Source of the DNA: Deltaproteobacteria bacterium
Lineage (GTDB): Bacteria; SAR324; NAC60-12
Direction of reading: 5' to 3'
Assembly: GCA_002716165.1 (NCBI GenBank)
Contig: PAZT01000026.1
Span: 1-23,000 of the forward strand
Length of the DNA stretch: 23,000 nucleotides
In this document: positions 7,140-15,051 of the stretch, piece after piece
Layout of the letters: every line of letters begins with the position of its first letter
Position numbering within the stretch: position 1 is the stretch's first letter
Made by a program: the position numbers and the translations under genes
The notes under the pieces: generated by a model
Told to the model about the DNA's origin: nothing
Seen by the model: the letters and a program-made list of their open reading frames with translations, nothing else
Databases searched by the model: none

Positions 7140-9026
7140 TCAAGCTGCTTTTCTAGTACGCAAATGTAACCTTAAAATAGTAATCGCAGCAGGAGTCATA
7201 CCAGTCATTCTGCTTGCTTGTCCTAGGGTTTCTGGTTTTGATTTTTCTAGAATTTCAATAATCTCTCTTGAGAGTCCTGGAATTATGGACAGCTCAATAT
7301 CATCTGGGAGCGATATACGATCTAGTTGGTTAATTTGCTTTAGTTCTTTATTCTGGCGTGCAAGGTATCCTTCGTATTTTATATTAATTTCAACTTGTTC
7401 CCTGACAGCTTCTGGGAATGACTCCCAAGATATATTTCTGCTAATGAAATTACATCTTTGTAGCTTTTCAATATTTAATTGTGGACGTTTCAGCAAATCA
7501 TAAACCTTTACTGAGGTTTTGAGCATGGATTCACCTAACAGTTTGAGTTCCGACTGAACAGATTTGCTGGGAGTTATTTTTTCTGTTTTTACCTTGTCCA
7601 TTAAACTAAATATATCCTTTTGTTTTTGTTTAAATTTTATATAATTATCTTTTGGAATAATCCCAAGTTCCCATCCCTTCTTGCTTAAACGGATATCAGC
7701 ATTGTCTTCCCTTAAATGAAGCCTATACTCAGCACGTGATGTAAACATTCTGTAAGGCTCTGCTACTCCACGTGTGATCAAGTCATCAATCATCACTCCA
7801 ATATATGATTCATTTCGTTGTAGGATAAAAGGCTGTTTTTTTCTTACCTTCAAAACAGCATTTATTCCGGCTATCAAACCCTGTGCAGCTGCTTCTTCAT
7901 AGCCAGTTGTTCCATTGATTTGCCCGGCAAGAAAAAGATTTGTAACGTTTTTTAATTCAAGAGTTGCTTTTAACTGAGTTGGGAAAACCATATCATATTC
8001 AATGGCGTATCCCGGTTGTAATATCTCAGCTTCTTCCAAGCCATGAATACTTCTCAAAAATTCATGCTGCACTTCAACTGGCAGACTAGTGGAAAGTCCA
8101 TTGGGGTAAATCATCATGCTTTCCTTTGAATATCCCATAGGTTCCATGAAAACCTGATGACGTTTTTTGTCAGCAAATTTAACAATTTTATCTTCGATCG
8201 AAGGACAATAACGTGGACCAATTCCCTTTATTTTACCAGCGTAAAGTGCTGAACTCATTAGATTATTTTTAATAATCTCGTGTGTCTTTTCATTCGTATA
8301 AGCAATGTGACAGACTACCTGAGGTAATAGAATTTCAGAATCCCAAAATGAAAACCTCTTAGGCTTTTCATCTCCTAACTGTATGCCCATTTTACTCCAG
8401 TCAATGCTTCTTTTATCCAATCGTGGTGGTGTACCTGTTTTCATTCTTCCAAGCTGTAATGACTGATTCCCCAGAGATAATGAAAGCTTTTTCACTGACG
8501 GCTCGTAAACTCTTCCTGCTTCCAGTCGTTCTTCACCGCGATAAATAAGTCCATTAAGGAAAGTACCCGCAGTTATAACTACTGTTTCAGCAAAATGTTC
8601 CCCATTATTGGTTCGAAGTCCAATTACTTGGTTCCCTTGCATCATCAATTCCTCTGCTGTACCCTCAAAAATAGTGAGTCCTGGCTGATTTTCCAGTATC
8701 TGCCTCATCTCATTTTTGTATGCTAGATAATCAGACTGACATCTGGAACCTCTTGTAGCAGCCCCACGAGAGGCATTGAGCACGCGAAACTGTATACCTG
8801 TTGCGTCTGCAACCTTCCCCATTTCTCCACCTAGTGCATCTATTTCCTTAACTAAATGTCCTTTCCCAATTCCACCAATTGCAGGATTACATGACATTTG
8901 TGCGATTGTTTCCCTTGACTGGGTAACCAGCATAGTATCTGCTCCCATTCTAGAGGAAGCCAAAGCAGCCTCACTCCCAGCATGTCCACCTCCAATTACT
9001 ATAACTTCATGTTTTTTTGTGTTCAT
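7140..9026 (-). CDS. mnmG: tRNA uridine 5-carboxymethylaminomethyl modification enzyme MnmG (GidA)
   Basis: FAD-dependent subunit that works with the GTPase MnmE to build the (carboxymethyl)aminomethyl group on U34 of tRNAs reading split codon boxes; cytosolic. Counting from ATG 9026 gives 628 residues, the normal size. FAD motif GGGHAG (12-17), CNPAIGGIGKGHL with catalytic C46, GPRYCPSIEDK with C274, and a C-terminal helical domain with LSIIPGLSREIIEIL, as in the family that contacts MnmE and tRNA. A TTG two codons upstream (9032) is an alternative start; ATG is preferred. The segment after RVLN reads ASRGAATRGSRCQSD, where most family members have SKGPAVRxxRAQxD; this is a notable departure in a conserved region. 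Upstream is adk (about 105 bp); downstream is an EamA transporter gene 11 bp away. mnmE is not in the window. Confidence 0.97.
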   Translation of the reverse strand: MNTKKHEVIVIGGGHAGSEAALASSRMGADTMLVTQSRETIAQMSCNPAIGGIGKGHLVKEIDALGGEMGKVADATGIQFRVLNASRGAATRGSRCQSDYLAYKNEMRQILENQPGLTIFEGTAEELMMQGNQVIGLRTNNGEHFAETVVITAGTFLNGLIYRGEERLEAGRVYEPSVKKLSLSLGNQSLQLGRMKTGTPPRLDKRSIDWSKMGIQLGDEKPKRFSFWDSEILLPQVVCHIAYTNEKTHEIIKNNLMSSALYAGKIKGIGPRYCPSIEDKIVKFADKKRHQVFMEPMGYSKESMMIYPNGLSTSLPVEVQHEFLRSIHGLEEAEILQPGYAIEYDMVFPTQLKATLELKNVTNLFLAGQINGTTGYEEAAAQGLIAGINAVLKVRKKQPFILQRNESYIGVMIDDLITRGVAEPYRMFTSRAEYRLHLREDNADIRLSKKGWELGIIPKDNYIKFKQKQKDIFSLMDKVKTEKITPSKSVQSELKLLGESMLKTSVKVYDLLKRPQLNIEKLQRCNFISRNISWESFPEAVREQVEINIKYEGYLARQNKELKQINQLDRISLPDDIELSIIPGLSREIIEILEKSKPETLGQASRMTGMTPAAITILRLHLRTRKAA

Positions 9027-9131
9027 TTTCAACGAATATTTTTACTATTCAAATTTTCTGTAAAAATTTTAAAAACAATTTTTAATAGTAGATGTTATCA
9101 GAATAATACTGAAACTATCAAAGTGTAATTT

Positions 9132-9797
9132 CTAGTTAGGTACCTTAACTAGTGTTTGTTTAATCTCATTATAAATATTATCTGGCAAACCAGTACCATC
9201 GATCTCTTTAATTAAACTCTGTTTCTCATAGTATCCTACAAGAGGTTCGGTTAACTCATGGTATGTTCTCAGTCTGGATTCCACTATTTCTTCTTTGTCA
9301 TCCTCACGCTGTACAAGTTTTTCCCCTGTAATATCATCTTTTCCCACTATTTTTGGAGGATTAAACTCTATGTTATAGCTTCTGCCACTTTTTAAGTGAA
9401 ACCGCCTTCCTGCAATCCTTCTTATTAAAATTTCATCAGGAACGCAAAGTCTAATTACCACATCAATTCTCTGGTTACGATCTGCAAGAATTTGATCCAG
9501 TTTCGTAGCTTGAGCAATTGTACGGGGAAATCCATCAAGCATATAACCGCGTTCACATTCCTTACTGAAAATTCTTTCCCTTACTATACCTATAACTATT
9601 TCATCAGATACAAGTTCTCCTTTATCAATAATGGATTTGGCCTGTAACCCAATTTCTGTCCCCTTTCTGATCGCTGCACGAAGCATATCGCCTGTTGAAA
9701 GCTGGACAAAACCGAATTCATTTATTAAATTTTGCGCCTGAGTCCCTTTGCCACAGCCTGGAGGACCAAGTAAAATTATATGTATGTGTTTTTTCAT
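9132..9797 (-). CDS. adk: Adenylate kinase
   Basis: Catalyses ATP + AMP to 2 ADP, keeping adenylate pools balanced; cytosolic monomer. The 221 residues fit the long bacterial type (E. coli 214). P-loop GPPGCGKGT (11-19), AMP-binding STGDMLR (34-40), DGFPRT (88-93), and a full LID domain (about 127-164) beginning RRIAGRRFH and ending in LVQREDD, followed by the conserved arginine region VESRLRTY. The LID lacks the four zinc-binding cysteines of Gram-positive enzymes and follows the Gram-negative, hydrogen-bonded type. The start ATG gives MKKHIHIILLGPPG, with only a short lead to the P-loop as expected. It lies upstream of mnmG on the same strand (about 105 bp); 203 bp separate it from the SDR gene. 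In many genomes adk sits with secY in the ribosomal cluster, which is not the case here. Confidence 0.97.
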   Translation of the reverse strand: MKKHIHIILLGPPGCGKGTQAQNLINEFGFVQLSTGDMLRAAIRKGTEIGLQAKSIIDKGELVSDEIVIGIVRERIFSKECERGYMLDGFPRTIAQATKLDQILADRNQRIDVVIRLCVPDEILIRRIAGRRFHLKSGRSYNIEFNPPKIVGKDDITGEKLVQREDDKEEIVESRLRTYHELTEPLVGYYEKQSLIKEIDGTGLPDNIYNEIKQTLVKVPN

Positions 9798-10000
9798 ATG
9801 GAAAAATGAATTTTATATATAAAATTTTTGAAATATTAAATGGTTACTACACAACTAAATACTGAGGAAAACATAATTTGATTTAAAGTCATTAAGGTTG
9901 GAGAGATTGAAATTAATAATGCTAACAAAATATGCTAGAAACAAAAAAATAATAGGTGTCATATGGTTTAAACAAATAACAATTAAAATAATATTTTTCT

Positions 10001-10711
10001 TCAAACTGTTTCCAGCATACAATTCATCATAACTTCAGGAACATGTGATTCATTAGGAAGCGTAAGGAGAGTGCTTACTATTCGGGCAATGTCTCTGGGA
10101 CGGGACATAGTTTCCTGCTTAACACTGGGAGCGTGAATTGCTGTCATTTCTGACTGCAAATAACCTGGACAAACTGCTGTTACTCTGATTCCATCTTCCC
10201 ATCCCTGAAAACGAGCCGTATGCGAAGCTGCAAGTGCTGCATATTTGCTCATTGAATATCCAACCCAATTCCCTTTTACTCTTCTTCCTGACATTGAGAT
10301 GATATCAATTATGCGACCTGAACCAGATTTTCGCAAATATGGGAACGCCAGGCGTGTTAAGCGAAGTGGCGCTTTGGCATTTACTTCCCACATTTCATCC
10401 AGTAATTCTTCCGAATCATCTTCAATTCCAAAGCTATGCAGAATTCCAGCATTGTTTATCAGTACATCGATTCTCCCAAAATGCTCAATAGTTCCATCAA
10501 TCCATGATTTAGCACTTTTAGGTATTTTTGCATCATAGCCATTACATAAAAGATGTGTTTCAGGAATTGATGAAAGTGATTCCGGTAGACTAAAGGGGTT
10601 TCTTATCCCTAGACTTAGAAGATATCCTTCTTCAGAAAGTTTTTCCGCAACAACTTTTCCGATCCCTCGGTTTGCACCAGAAATCATAACAACTTTTTTT
10701 TTATTTTTCAT
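10001..10711 (-). CDS. Short-chain dehydrogenase/reductase (SDR) of unknown substrate
   Basis: Cytosolic Rossmann-fold NAD(P)-dependent oxidoreductase, 236 residues, typical for classical SDRs. Nucleotide-binding SGANRGIG (11-18), structural NNAG (86-89), active-site N111 in VNAKAP, a serine in IISMSG (139 or 141), and the catalytic YSMSK with Y152 and K156; then CPGYLQSEM (181-189), the usual PG motif after the active site. The first residue of the TGxxxGIG motif is Ser instead of Thr, which is tolerated. The basic Lys4-6 and R37 near the dinucleotide site could favour NADP, but this is only a hint. It lies 150 bp downstream of queG and 203 bp upstream of adk on the same strand, so the context does not reveal the substrate. 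Confidence 0.88.
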   Translation of the reverse strand: MKNKKKVVMISGANRGIGKVVAEKLSEEGYLLSLGIRNPFSLPESLSSIPETHLLCNGYDAKIPKSAKSWIDGTIEHFGRIDVLINNAGILHSFGIEDDSEELLDEMWEVNAKAPLRLTRLAFPYLRKSGSGRIIDIISMSGRRVKGNWVGYSMSKYAALAASHTARFQGWEDGIRVTAVCPGYLQSEMTAIHAPSVKQETMSRPRDIARIVSTLLTLPNESHVPEVMMNCMLETV

Positions 10712-10861
10712 AACTTTAAGCTTTCAGTTACAAATTTTTAAAATTAATTGTTCTTTTTCGGTATAAAAGGCAAACTTTTTCAATCAACTTTTAACTTATA
10801 AAAGCTGGACTGAGTTAAATCTGAAATAAAAATTTGTCATTATTGTAATTACTCTTCAAGG

Positions 10862-11989
10862 TCATTCACCTAGAGCTATTACAATTTCCCGCAGAACATT
10901 AGGATTTTTTTCAATTAACATTGCACTTTTAAGTTTTTTTCTGGCCAATTTATTATTTATTCTTCCAAGTGCCCATGCAGAATGAATTCGAACTAAAGGC
11001 TCACTATCATTGATACCAATTACCAAAGCTGGAATAGAGTCTTTATGTGCCCAGTTTCCTAGTGCTACAGCAACGTTGCGTAAAAATCCTGAGCGTTTGG
11101 CGCGTTTAACAGGGCTTTTTCTGAATCTATTACTGAAAGCTGCTTGATCCAAGCTCATCAATTCGGTGAGATTAGCTGAAATATTTTCTGCTCGAGGCTT
11201 AAAACCTGGTTCAACTGATATTGGAGCATCTTTATTCCATGGACACACTTCCTGGCAGATATCACAGCCGAAAATATGATTGCCCATCTTAGGTCTTAAT
11301 TCATGAGGGATTGAATCCTTGTGTTCGATTGTCAAATAGGATATGCAAAGCCGAGCATCGACAGTACGGTCGGCAATAATTGCCCCAGTAGGACAGGCCT
11401 CAATACACTTGGTGCAGGTACCGCAGTCAACGCGAGTAAATGGGAGGTCTGCTTTTAGCTCAACATCAACTAGCATTTCTGCAAGAAAAAACCATGAACC
11501 TTTTTCCATATTAATCAAATTGGAATGTTTTCCAAACCAGCCAATTCCAGCACGCTGTGCCAATTCACGTTCCAGAACAGGACCTGAATCTACAAAGCTG
11601 CGAGTAAGATTTGCTGCATTTAATTCATTACAGAGATAGTATTTCAACACTTTCAGTTTTGAGTGAATAATTTCGTGATAATCGTCACCCCACGCATATC
11701 TGCTGAAACGTGCTTTTGAGGCATCTTGAGTTTCTTGAAATTGATTGTAATTGTTATAATTACAACCCAGTGCGATCAGCGACAGAGTTTCAGGAAGTAA
11801 GTTACGAGGATTCTCTTTAAGCTCTGCATGTTGTTCTAGATATTCCATTGTTCCTGCATAGCCTTTTTGGAGCCAATCTTTATAAATATCAATTGTTTTA
11901 CTTCGTGAAACAGGTACTACCCCAAAAAGATCAAAACCTAAAGCTGAAGCTTTTTTATGCAGCAGGTTAGTAAGTGTAGCAGGACTCAT
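10862..11989 (-). CDS. queG: Epoxyqueuosine reductase QueG
   Basis: Cobalamin-dependent iron-sulfur enzyme performing the last step of queuosine synthesis, reducing epoxyqueuosine to queuosine at tRNA position 34. Counted from ATG 11989 it has 375 residues (E. coli 379). D134 in FVDSGPVLERELA matches the catalytic aspartate of QueG. The first [4Fe-4S] motif is CGTCTKCIEACP (C189, C192, C195, C199), the second includes C242, C245 and C249 in CDICQEVCPWN. The C-terminal part (about 295-370) has two HEAT-like repeats (RNVAVALGNW, RIHSAWALGRI), as in QueG proteins that contact the anticodon arm. The start is set by the upstream gene: its TGA stop and this ATG overlap by 4 bases (11986-11989), a typical translational coupling; a longer TTG start at 12010 is less likely. 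No other queuosine gene is present. Confidence 0.95.
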   Translation of the reverse strand: MSPATLTNLLHKKASALGFDLFGVVPVSRSKTIDIYKDWLQKGYAGTMEYLEQHAELKENPRNLLPETLSLIALGCNYNNYNQFQETQDASKARFSRYAWGDDYHEIIHSKLKVLKYYLCNELNAANLTRSFVDSGPVLERELAQRAGIGWFGKHSNLINMEKGSWFFLAEMLVDVELKADLPFTRVDCGTCTKCIEACPTGAIIADRTVDARLCISYLTIEHKDSIPHELRPKMGNHIFGCDICQEVCPWNKDAPISVEPGFKPRAENISANLTELMSLDQAAFSNRFRKSPVKRAKRSGFLRNVAVALGNWAHKDSIPALVIGINDSEPLVRIHSAWALGRINNKLARKKLKSAMLIEKNPNVLREIVIALGE

Positions 11990-13653
11990 TCTATTTTTGC
12001 ATTCTCCCAAGGACCTAGTAGCTTATTATTAACTGAAATTTCAATGACAGCAGGTCCTTCACCACCAAGTGCAGACTTCAGAGCAACTGAGAATTCTTGA
12101 TTGCTTTTTACAAAATATCCTCTAGCTCCCATAGCCTTTGCTATATCAGCAAAACTTATCTTACCCATACTTGTTCCAAATGATCTTCCCGGAAACTGAC
12201 TATTTTGATGCCTGCTTATGGTACCATAACAGTTATTATTGAAAACAATTGCAACAAGACTTTCAAGTTTGTACCTTACTGCGGTCTCCAACTCACACAT
12301 GGTCATGGCAAACCCGCCGTCCCCTGCAAAGGCTATCGAAGGAAACTTAGGTCTTGCCAGTTTTGCAGAAATTGCAGCTGGAAGGGCATAGCCCATTGCA
12401 CCACTGGTAGGTCCAAAAAAAGTGTGTGGTTTGTTCCATTTATAGTACCGCACAAGCCAGCCACTAAAATCTCCCGCATCACAAGCAATGCTCACATCAT
12501 CATCTAAAATTTTTGTTATGTCATAATATATTCCTTCAAGATCTAATTCTTTTTCCAAAATATTTTTTCTCCAGTTTTGTGGTGTAGTAAGTTTTTTAAA
12601 CCGTTTTTGCCATTCTTTTAGTTCTTTTTGACGTGCTTTTGAAGGTCCTCTATATTTTGAATTTTTTAAAGCCTTTCCAATCTTAATCAGTGCTTCCCCA
12701 GCTTCAACTGCAATATATAGATGATTCCCTGACGGCTTACCTCCAGATTCTGAGGCAGAATGATCAATTTGGATAAGCTTTTGTCCAAGTTTAGGTATAG
12801 AATAATTTAATGTTGAAAATTCATCCATCCTTGTGCCTATTGCAATCACAAGGTCAGCTTTTTTCAATGGTTCTGCCAGTATGTTTGAATTTGATGATAT
12901 ATGAAGTGCGCCTAAGTAAAGATTATGTTTGTTTGGAAATGCGTCGAATCTTCTCCAAGCAGTTAATACTGGAATGCTTGTAAGCTCAGTAAATTCAACA
13001 AGTCTTTCTGTTAAATTACTTCTTAAAACTCCCTCTCCAGCGACAATGCACGGTCGTTTTGCCTCACATATCATATCTGATACATTTCTTGCGCCCTTTT
13101 CAGTTATAGATTGTGAAAATGAATCTGCCTTTCTCAGAACAGAATATTTAGAGCTTTCACTTCTGTCTATATCTTCAGGAATGCTTATTATTACAGGCCC
13201 GGGACGACCTGATTCTGCTATGTGAAATGCCATTTCAACTAATTCTAGAACTAGATCAGTATTGTTAAGTTCAACTGCCCACTTACAAACTGGACCTGCA
13301 AATTCAACTACATTAATTTCCTGAAAAGCCTCACGATGAAGGAAATTCCTTGAAACCTGACCAACGAACGCAACTAGTGGAGTAGAGTCTTGCTTTGCTG
13401 TATGAAGAGCTATAGACAAATGAGTCAGTCCTGGACCGCGAGTTACCATACAGACTCCTGTTTTGCCTGTGGCCTTTGCATAAACATCAGCCATAATTCC
13501 CGCTCCTTCTTCATGCCGCGTAGATATTAACTTTGGTTTTTTGGACCCATAGAACGCATCCATGGTAGCTAGAAAACTTTCACCTGGAACACAAAATACA
13601 TATTCAATATCGCGGACTTTAATAGCATTAAAAATTAATTCTGCAACTTTCAT
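11986..13653 (-). CDS. Thiamine diphosphate-dependent enzyme, acetolactate synthase-like, substrate unknown
   Basis: Three-domain ThDP enzyme of 555 residues. N-terminal pyrimidine-binding domain with the catalytic glutamate E48 in RHEEGAG and the motif TGKTGVCMVTRGPGLTH (62-78); central domain about 185-330; C-terminal pyrophosphate-binding domain with GDGGF (444-448) followed after about 25 residues by NNNCYGTI (472-479), the Mg/ThDP signature. This is the family of acetolactate synthase large subunit, glyoxylate carboligase, oxalyl-CoA decarboxylase and benzoylformate decarboxylase. No regulatory small subunit (ilvN) or ilvC lies next to it, and HREAFQEINVVEFAGPVCKW (106-125) is the form found in ilvB-like proteins that are not true branched-chain enzymes, so I leave the reaction open. 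It overlaps queG by 4 bases and should be cotranscribed with it, though a biochemical link is not evident. Confidence 0.85.
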   Translation of the reverse strand: MKVAELIFNAIKVRDIEYVFCVPGESFLATMDAFYGSKKPKLISTRHEEGAGIMADVYAKATGKTGVCMVTRGPGLTHLSIALHTAKQDSTPLVAFVGQVSRNFLHREAFQEINVVEFAGPVCKWAVELNNTDLVLELVEMAFHIAESGRPGPVIISIPEDIDRSESSKYSVLRKADSFSQSITEKGARNVSDMICEAKRPCIVAGEGVLRSNLTERLVEFTELTSIPVLTAWRRFDAFPNKHNLYLGALHISSNSNILAEPLKKADLVIAIGTRMDEFSTLNYSIPKLGQKLIQIDHSASESGGKPSGNHLYIAVEAGEALIKIGKALKNSKYRGPSKARQKELKEWQKRFKKLTTPQNWRKNILEKELDLEGIYYDITKILDDDVSIACDAGDFSGWLVRYYKWNKPHTFFGPTSGAMGYALPAAISAKLARPKFPSIAFAGDGGFAMTMCELETAVRYKLESLVAIVFNNNCYGTISRHQNSQFPGRSFGTSMGKISFADIAKAMGARGYFVKSNQEFSVALKSALGGEGPAVIEISVNNKLLGPWENAKIE

Positions 13654-13706
13654 ATTTACAATTAATCTTAATTTTAAAAAGAGAGCTCATTATTAATTAC
13701 CGTTAA

Positions 13707-13728
13707 AATATTTTTATAATATTTTTAT
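13707..13728. repeat. Tandem 11-bp AT repeat in the ThDP gene upstream region
   Basis: AATATTTTTAT occurs twice in perfect head-to-tail order. It lies in the 123-bp gap between the end of the barrel-protein gene and the ThDP enzyme gene, where the promoter of the latter would be. On the minus strand it yields TATAAAAATATTATAA-type sequence that could hold -10 elements. It may be chance in such AT-rich DNA or a slippage-prone site. Confidence 0.5.
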
Positions 13729-13776
13729 AACTTAGTTAATTTATCAGAAAAAAAACAAAGACCTTACTGATTATTA

Positions 13777-15030
13777 TTAAAAAGGATAACCTACAAAAAA
13801 TGTTGTCTGCCCACCTTCCCTGCCATAACCTCTATCAATTCTAACAATAACATTATTAAACAGAAATCTTGTTCCAGCTCCATAAGAATTTTTCATGTTT
13901 TTCCAGATATTGCTCTTGTTGTCAGACACTGTACCCTGTTCATAGAATAAAGCTATCTGAATTCCAGCAAAGGTTCCTTTTTCAAGTACAAAGTCGAAAG
14001 CATTTTGGACTTCATGCGCGTACCATCGAAATTCTGCTCCTCGAAAATTTGTGTAGCTGTCATAAAAACGATTTGTCGGATATCCTCGTAGCCTATTTGT
14101 TCCTCCAAGAGACGTTGCTTTCCCGTTTTCTGCTTCCCTAAGCTGTCTCGCATAAAGTTCATCCAGAAGTGCTTGGCAACCCGGGTTTGCTGTATTATCA
14201 CAAACAAACTGACTTAGATCAACAGTCCCTTTTTTTAGAACAGTTGAAGAGCCAAAAAACTGGTTCAAAACTAGTACACCCTTTTTTTTATCTAATACAG
14301 GGATGTATCCTGTTAGATTGAAGTCCTCTTGGTAATATTCTGAGTTGCCCGATCTTGTTGAAGGTTGTGCCCACTTTTCATACTGAAAACGATATCCAAT
14401 TCTGGGATCACGTCTGTTATCTGTATCATCAAGATAGAGCCCTAATCGATAACCTCTCGGACTTTCTATTATATTCGCGTCTTGGGCACTAAAAAAATTA
14501 CCATTTGGATCAACCAGGCCATACGGTTTAACGCTTCCATCGCTGTAACCAAAATATGCCTCAAGTTGATTATCGTAAATATTGAAGGATATTTCTCCAC
14601 CTGAAGCATCAACTTGGCTTGCCAGAAGATAATACATGCTTTCCCCATCAGAATCTATTCCCCTTTGACCTTCAGGCCATCCAACGTTGATGATTTTTGT
14701 TGAAAACCAATTAAAGGTGAGATGTTCGCTAAAGAGAGGTATATCAAAAATTGAAAGAAAATCTATCTTGAAATCTTCATCAAAATATTCTGCTTTACCT
14801 TTCAGACTAACTGCCGTGATGTCTGAATCAGTATCTCCAATAGAGGAAACCGTAGCTCCCAATCCATAAAAATCCTGTACTCCAGGAATGCTTCCTGCCA
14901 CAGGATAAACAAACCATGAAATTTCAGTTACAGGTTTCTTGCGTCTTTCAAAGAATAGCGCATGAACCGAATAGATAAAACCGAAATATGTAAAGATAAA
15001 AACAAGGAACAACCTTGAAAGTTTATTCAT
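13777..15030 (-). CDS. Outer-membrane beta-barrel protein, Omp85/surface-antigen type
   Basis: A 417-residue protein with a signal peptide (Lys3, hydrophobic stretch about 7-23, likely cleavage after VHA). The remainder alternates polar and aromatic residues as in transmembrane beta strands. DDTDNRRDPRIGYRFQYE (201-218) resembles the D-x-RDN-x-x-P-x-x-G strand motif of Omp85 barrels, and LGGTNRLRGYPTNRF (308-322) resembles the conserved (V/L)RGY/F loop-6 motif. The chain ends with phenylalanine (VGYPF), the usual outer-membrane assembly signal. There is no room for POTRA domains before the barrel, so it is not BamA or TamA but a POTRA-less bacterial surface antigen. C278 and C285 could form a loop disulfide. 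It begins 21 bp after the phosphofructokinase stop, so the two genes are probably cotranscribed. The transported or bound partner is unknown. Confidence 0.78.
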   Translation of the reverse strand: MNKLSRLFLVFIFTYFGFIYSVHALFFERRKKPVTEISWFVYPVAGSIPGVQDFYGLGATVSSIGDTDSDITAVSLKGKAEYFDEDFKIDFLSIFDIPLFSEHLTFNWFSTKIINVGWPEGQRGIDSDGESMYYLLASQVDASGGEISFNIYDNQLEAYFGYSDGSVKPYGLVDPNGNFFSAQDANIIESPRGYRLGLYLDDTDNRRDPRIGYRFQYEKWAQPSTRSGNSEYYQEDFNLTGYIPVLDKKKGVLVLNQFFGSSTVLKKGTVDLSQFVCDNTANPGCQALLDELYARQLREAENGKATSLGGTNRLRGYPTNRFYDSYTNFRGAEFRWYAHEVQNAFDFVLEKGTFAGIQIALFYEQGTVSDNKSNIWKNMKNSYGAGTRFLFNNVIVRIDRGYGREGGQTTFFVGYPF

Positions 15031-15051
15031 TTAAATAAATATTCCCTGAAC

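Noticed and set aside
11990..12010. Longer queG start at TTG 12010
   Set aside because: ATG 11989 overlaps the upstream stop by 4 bases, a common coupling arrangement, and matches the usual QueG length.
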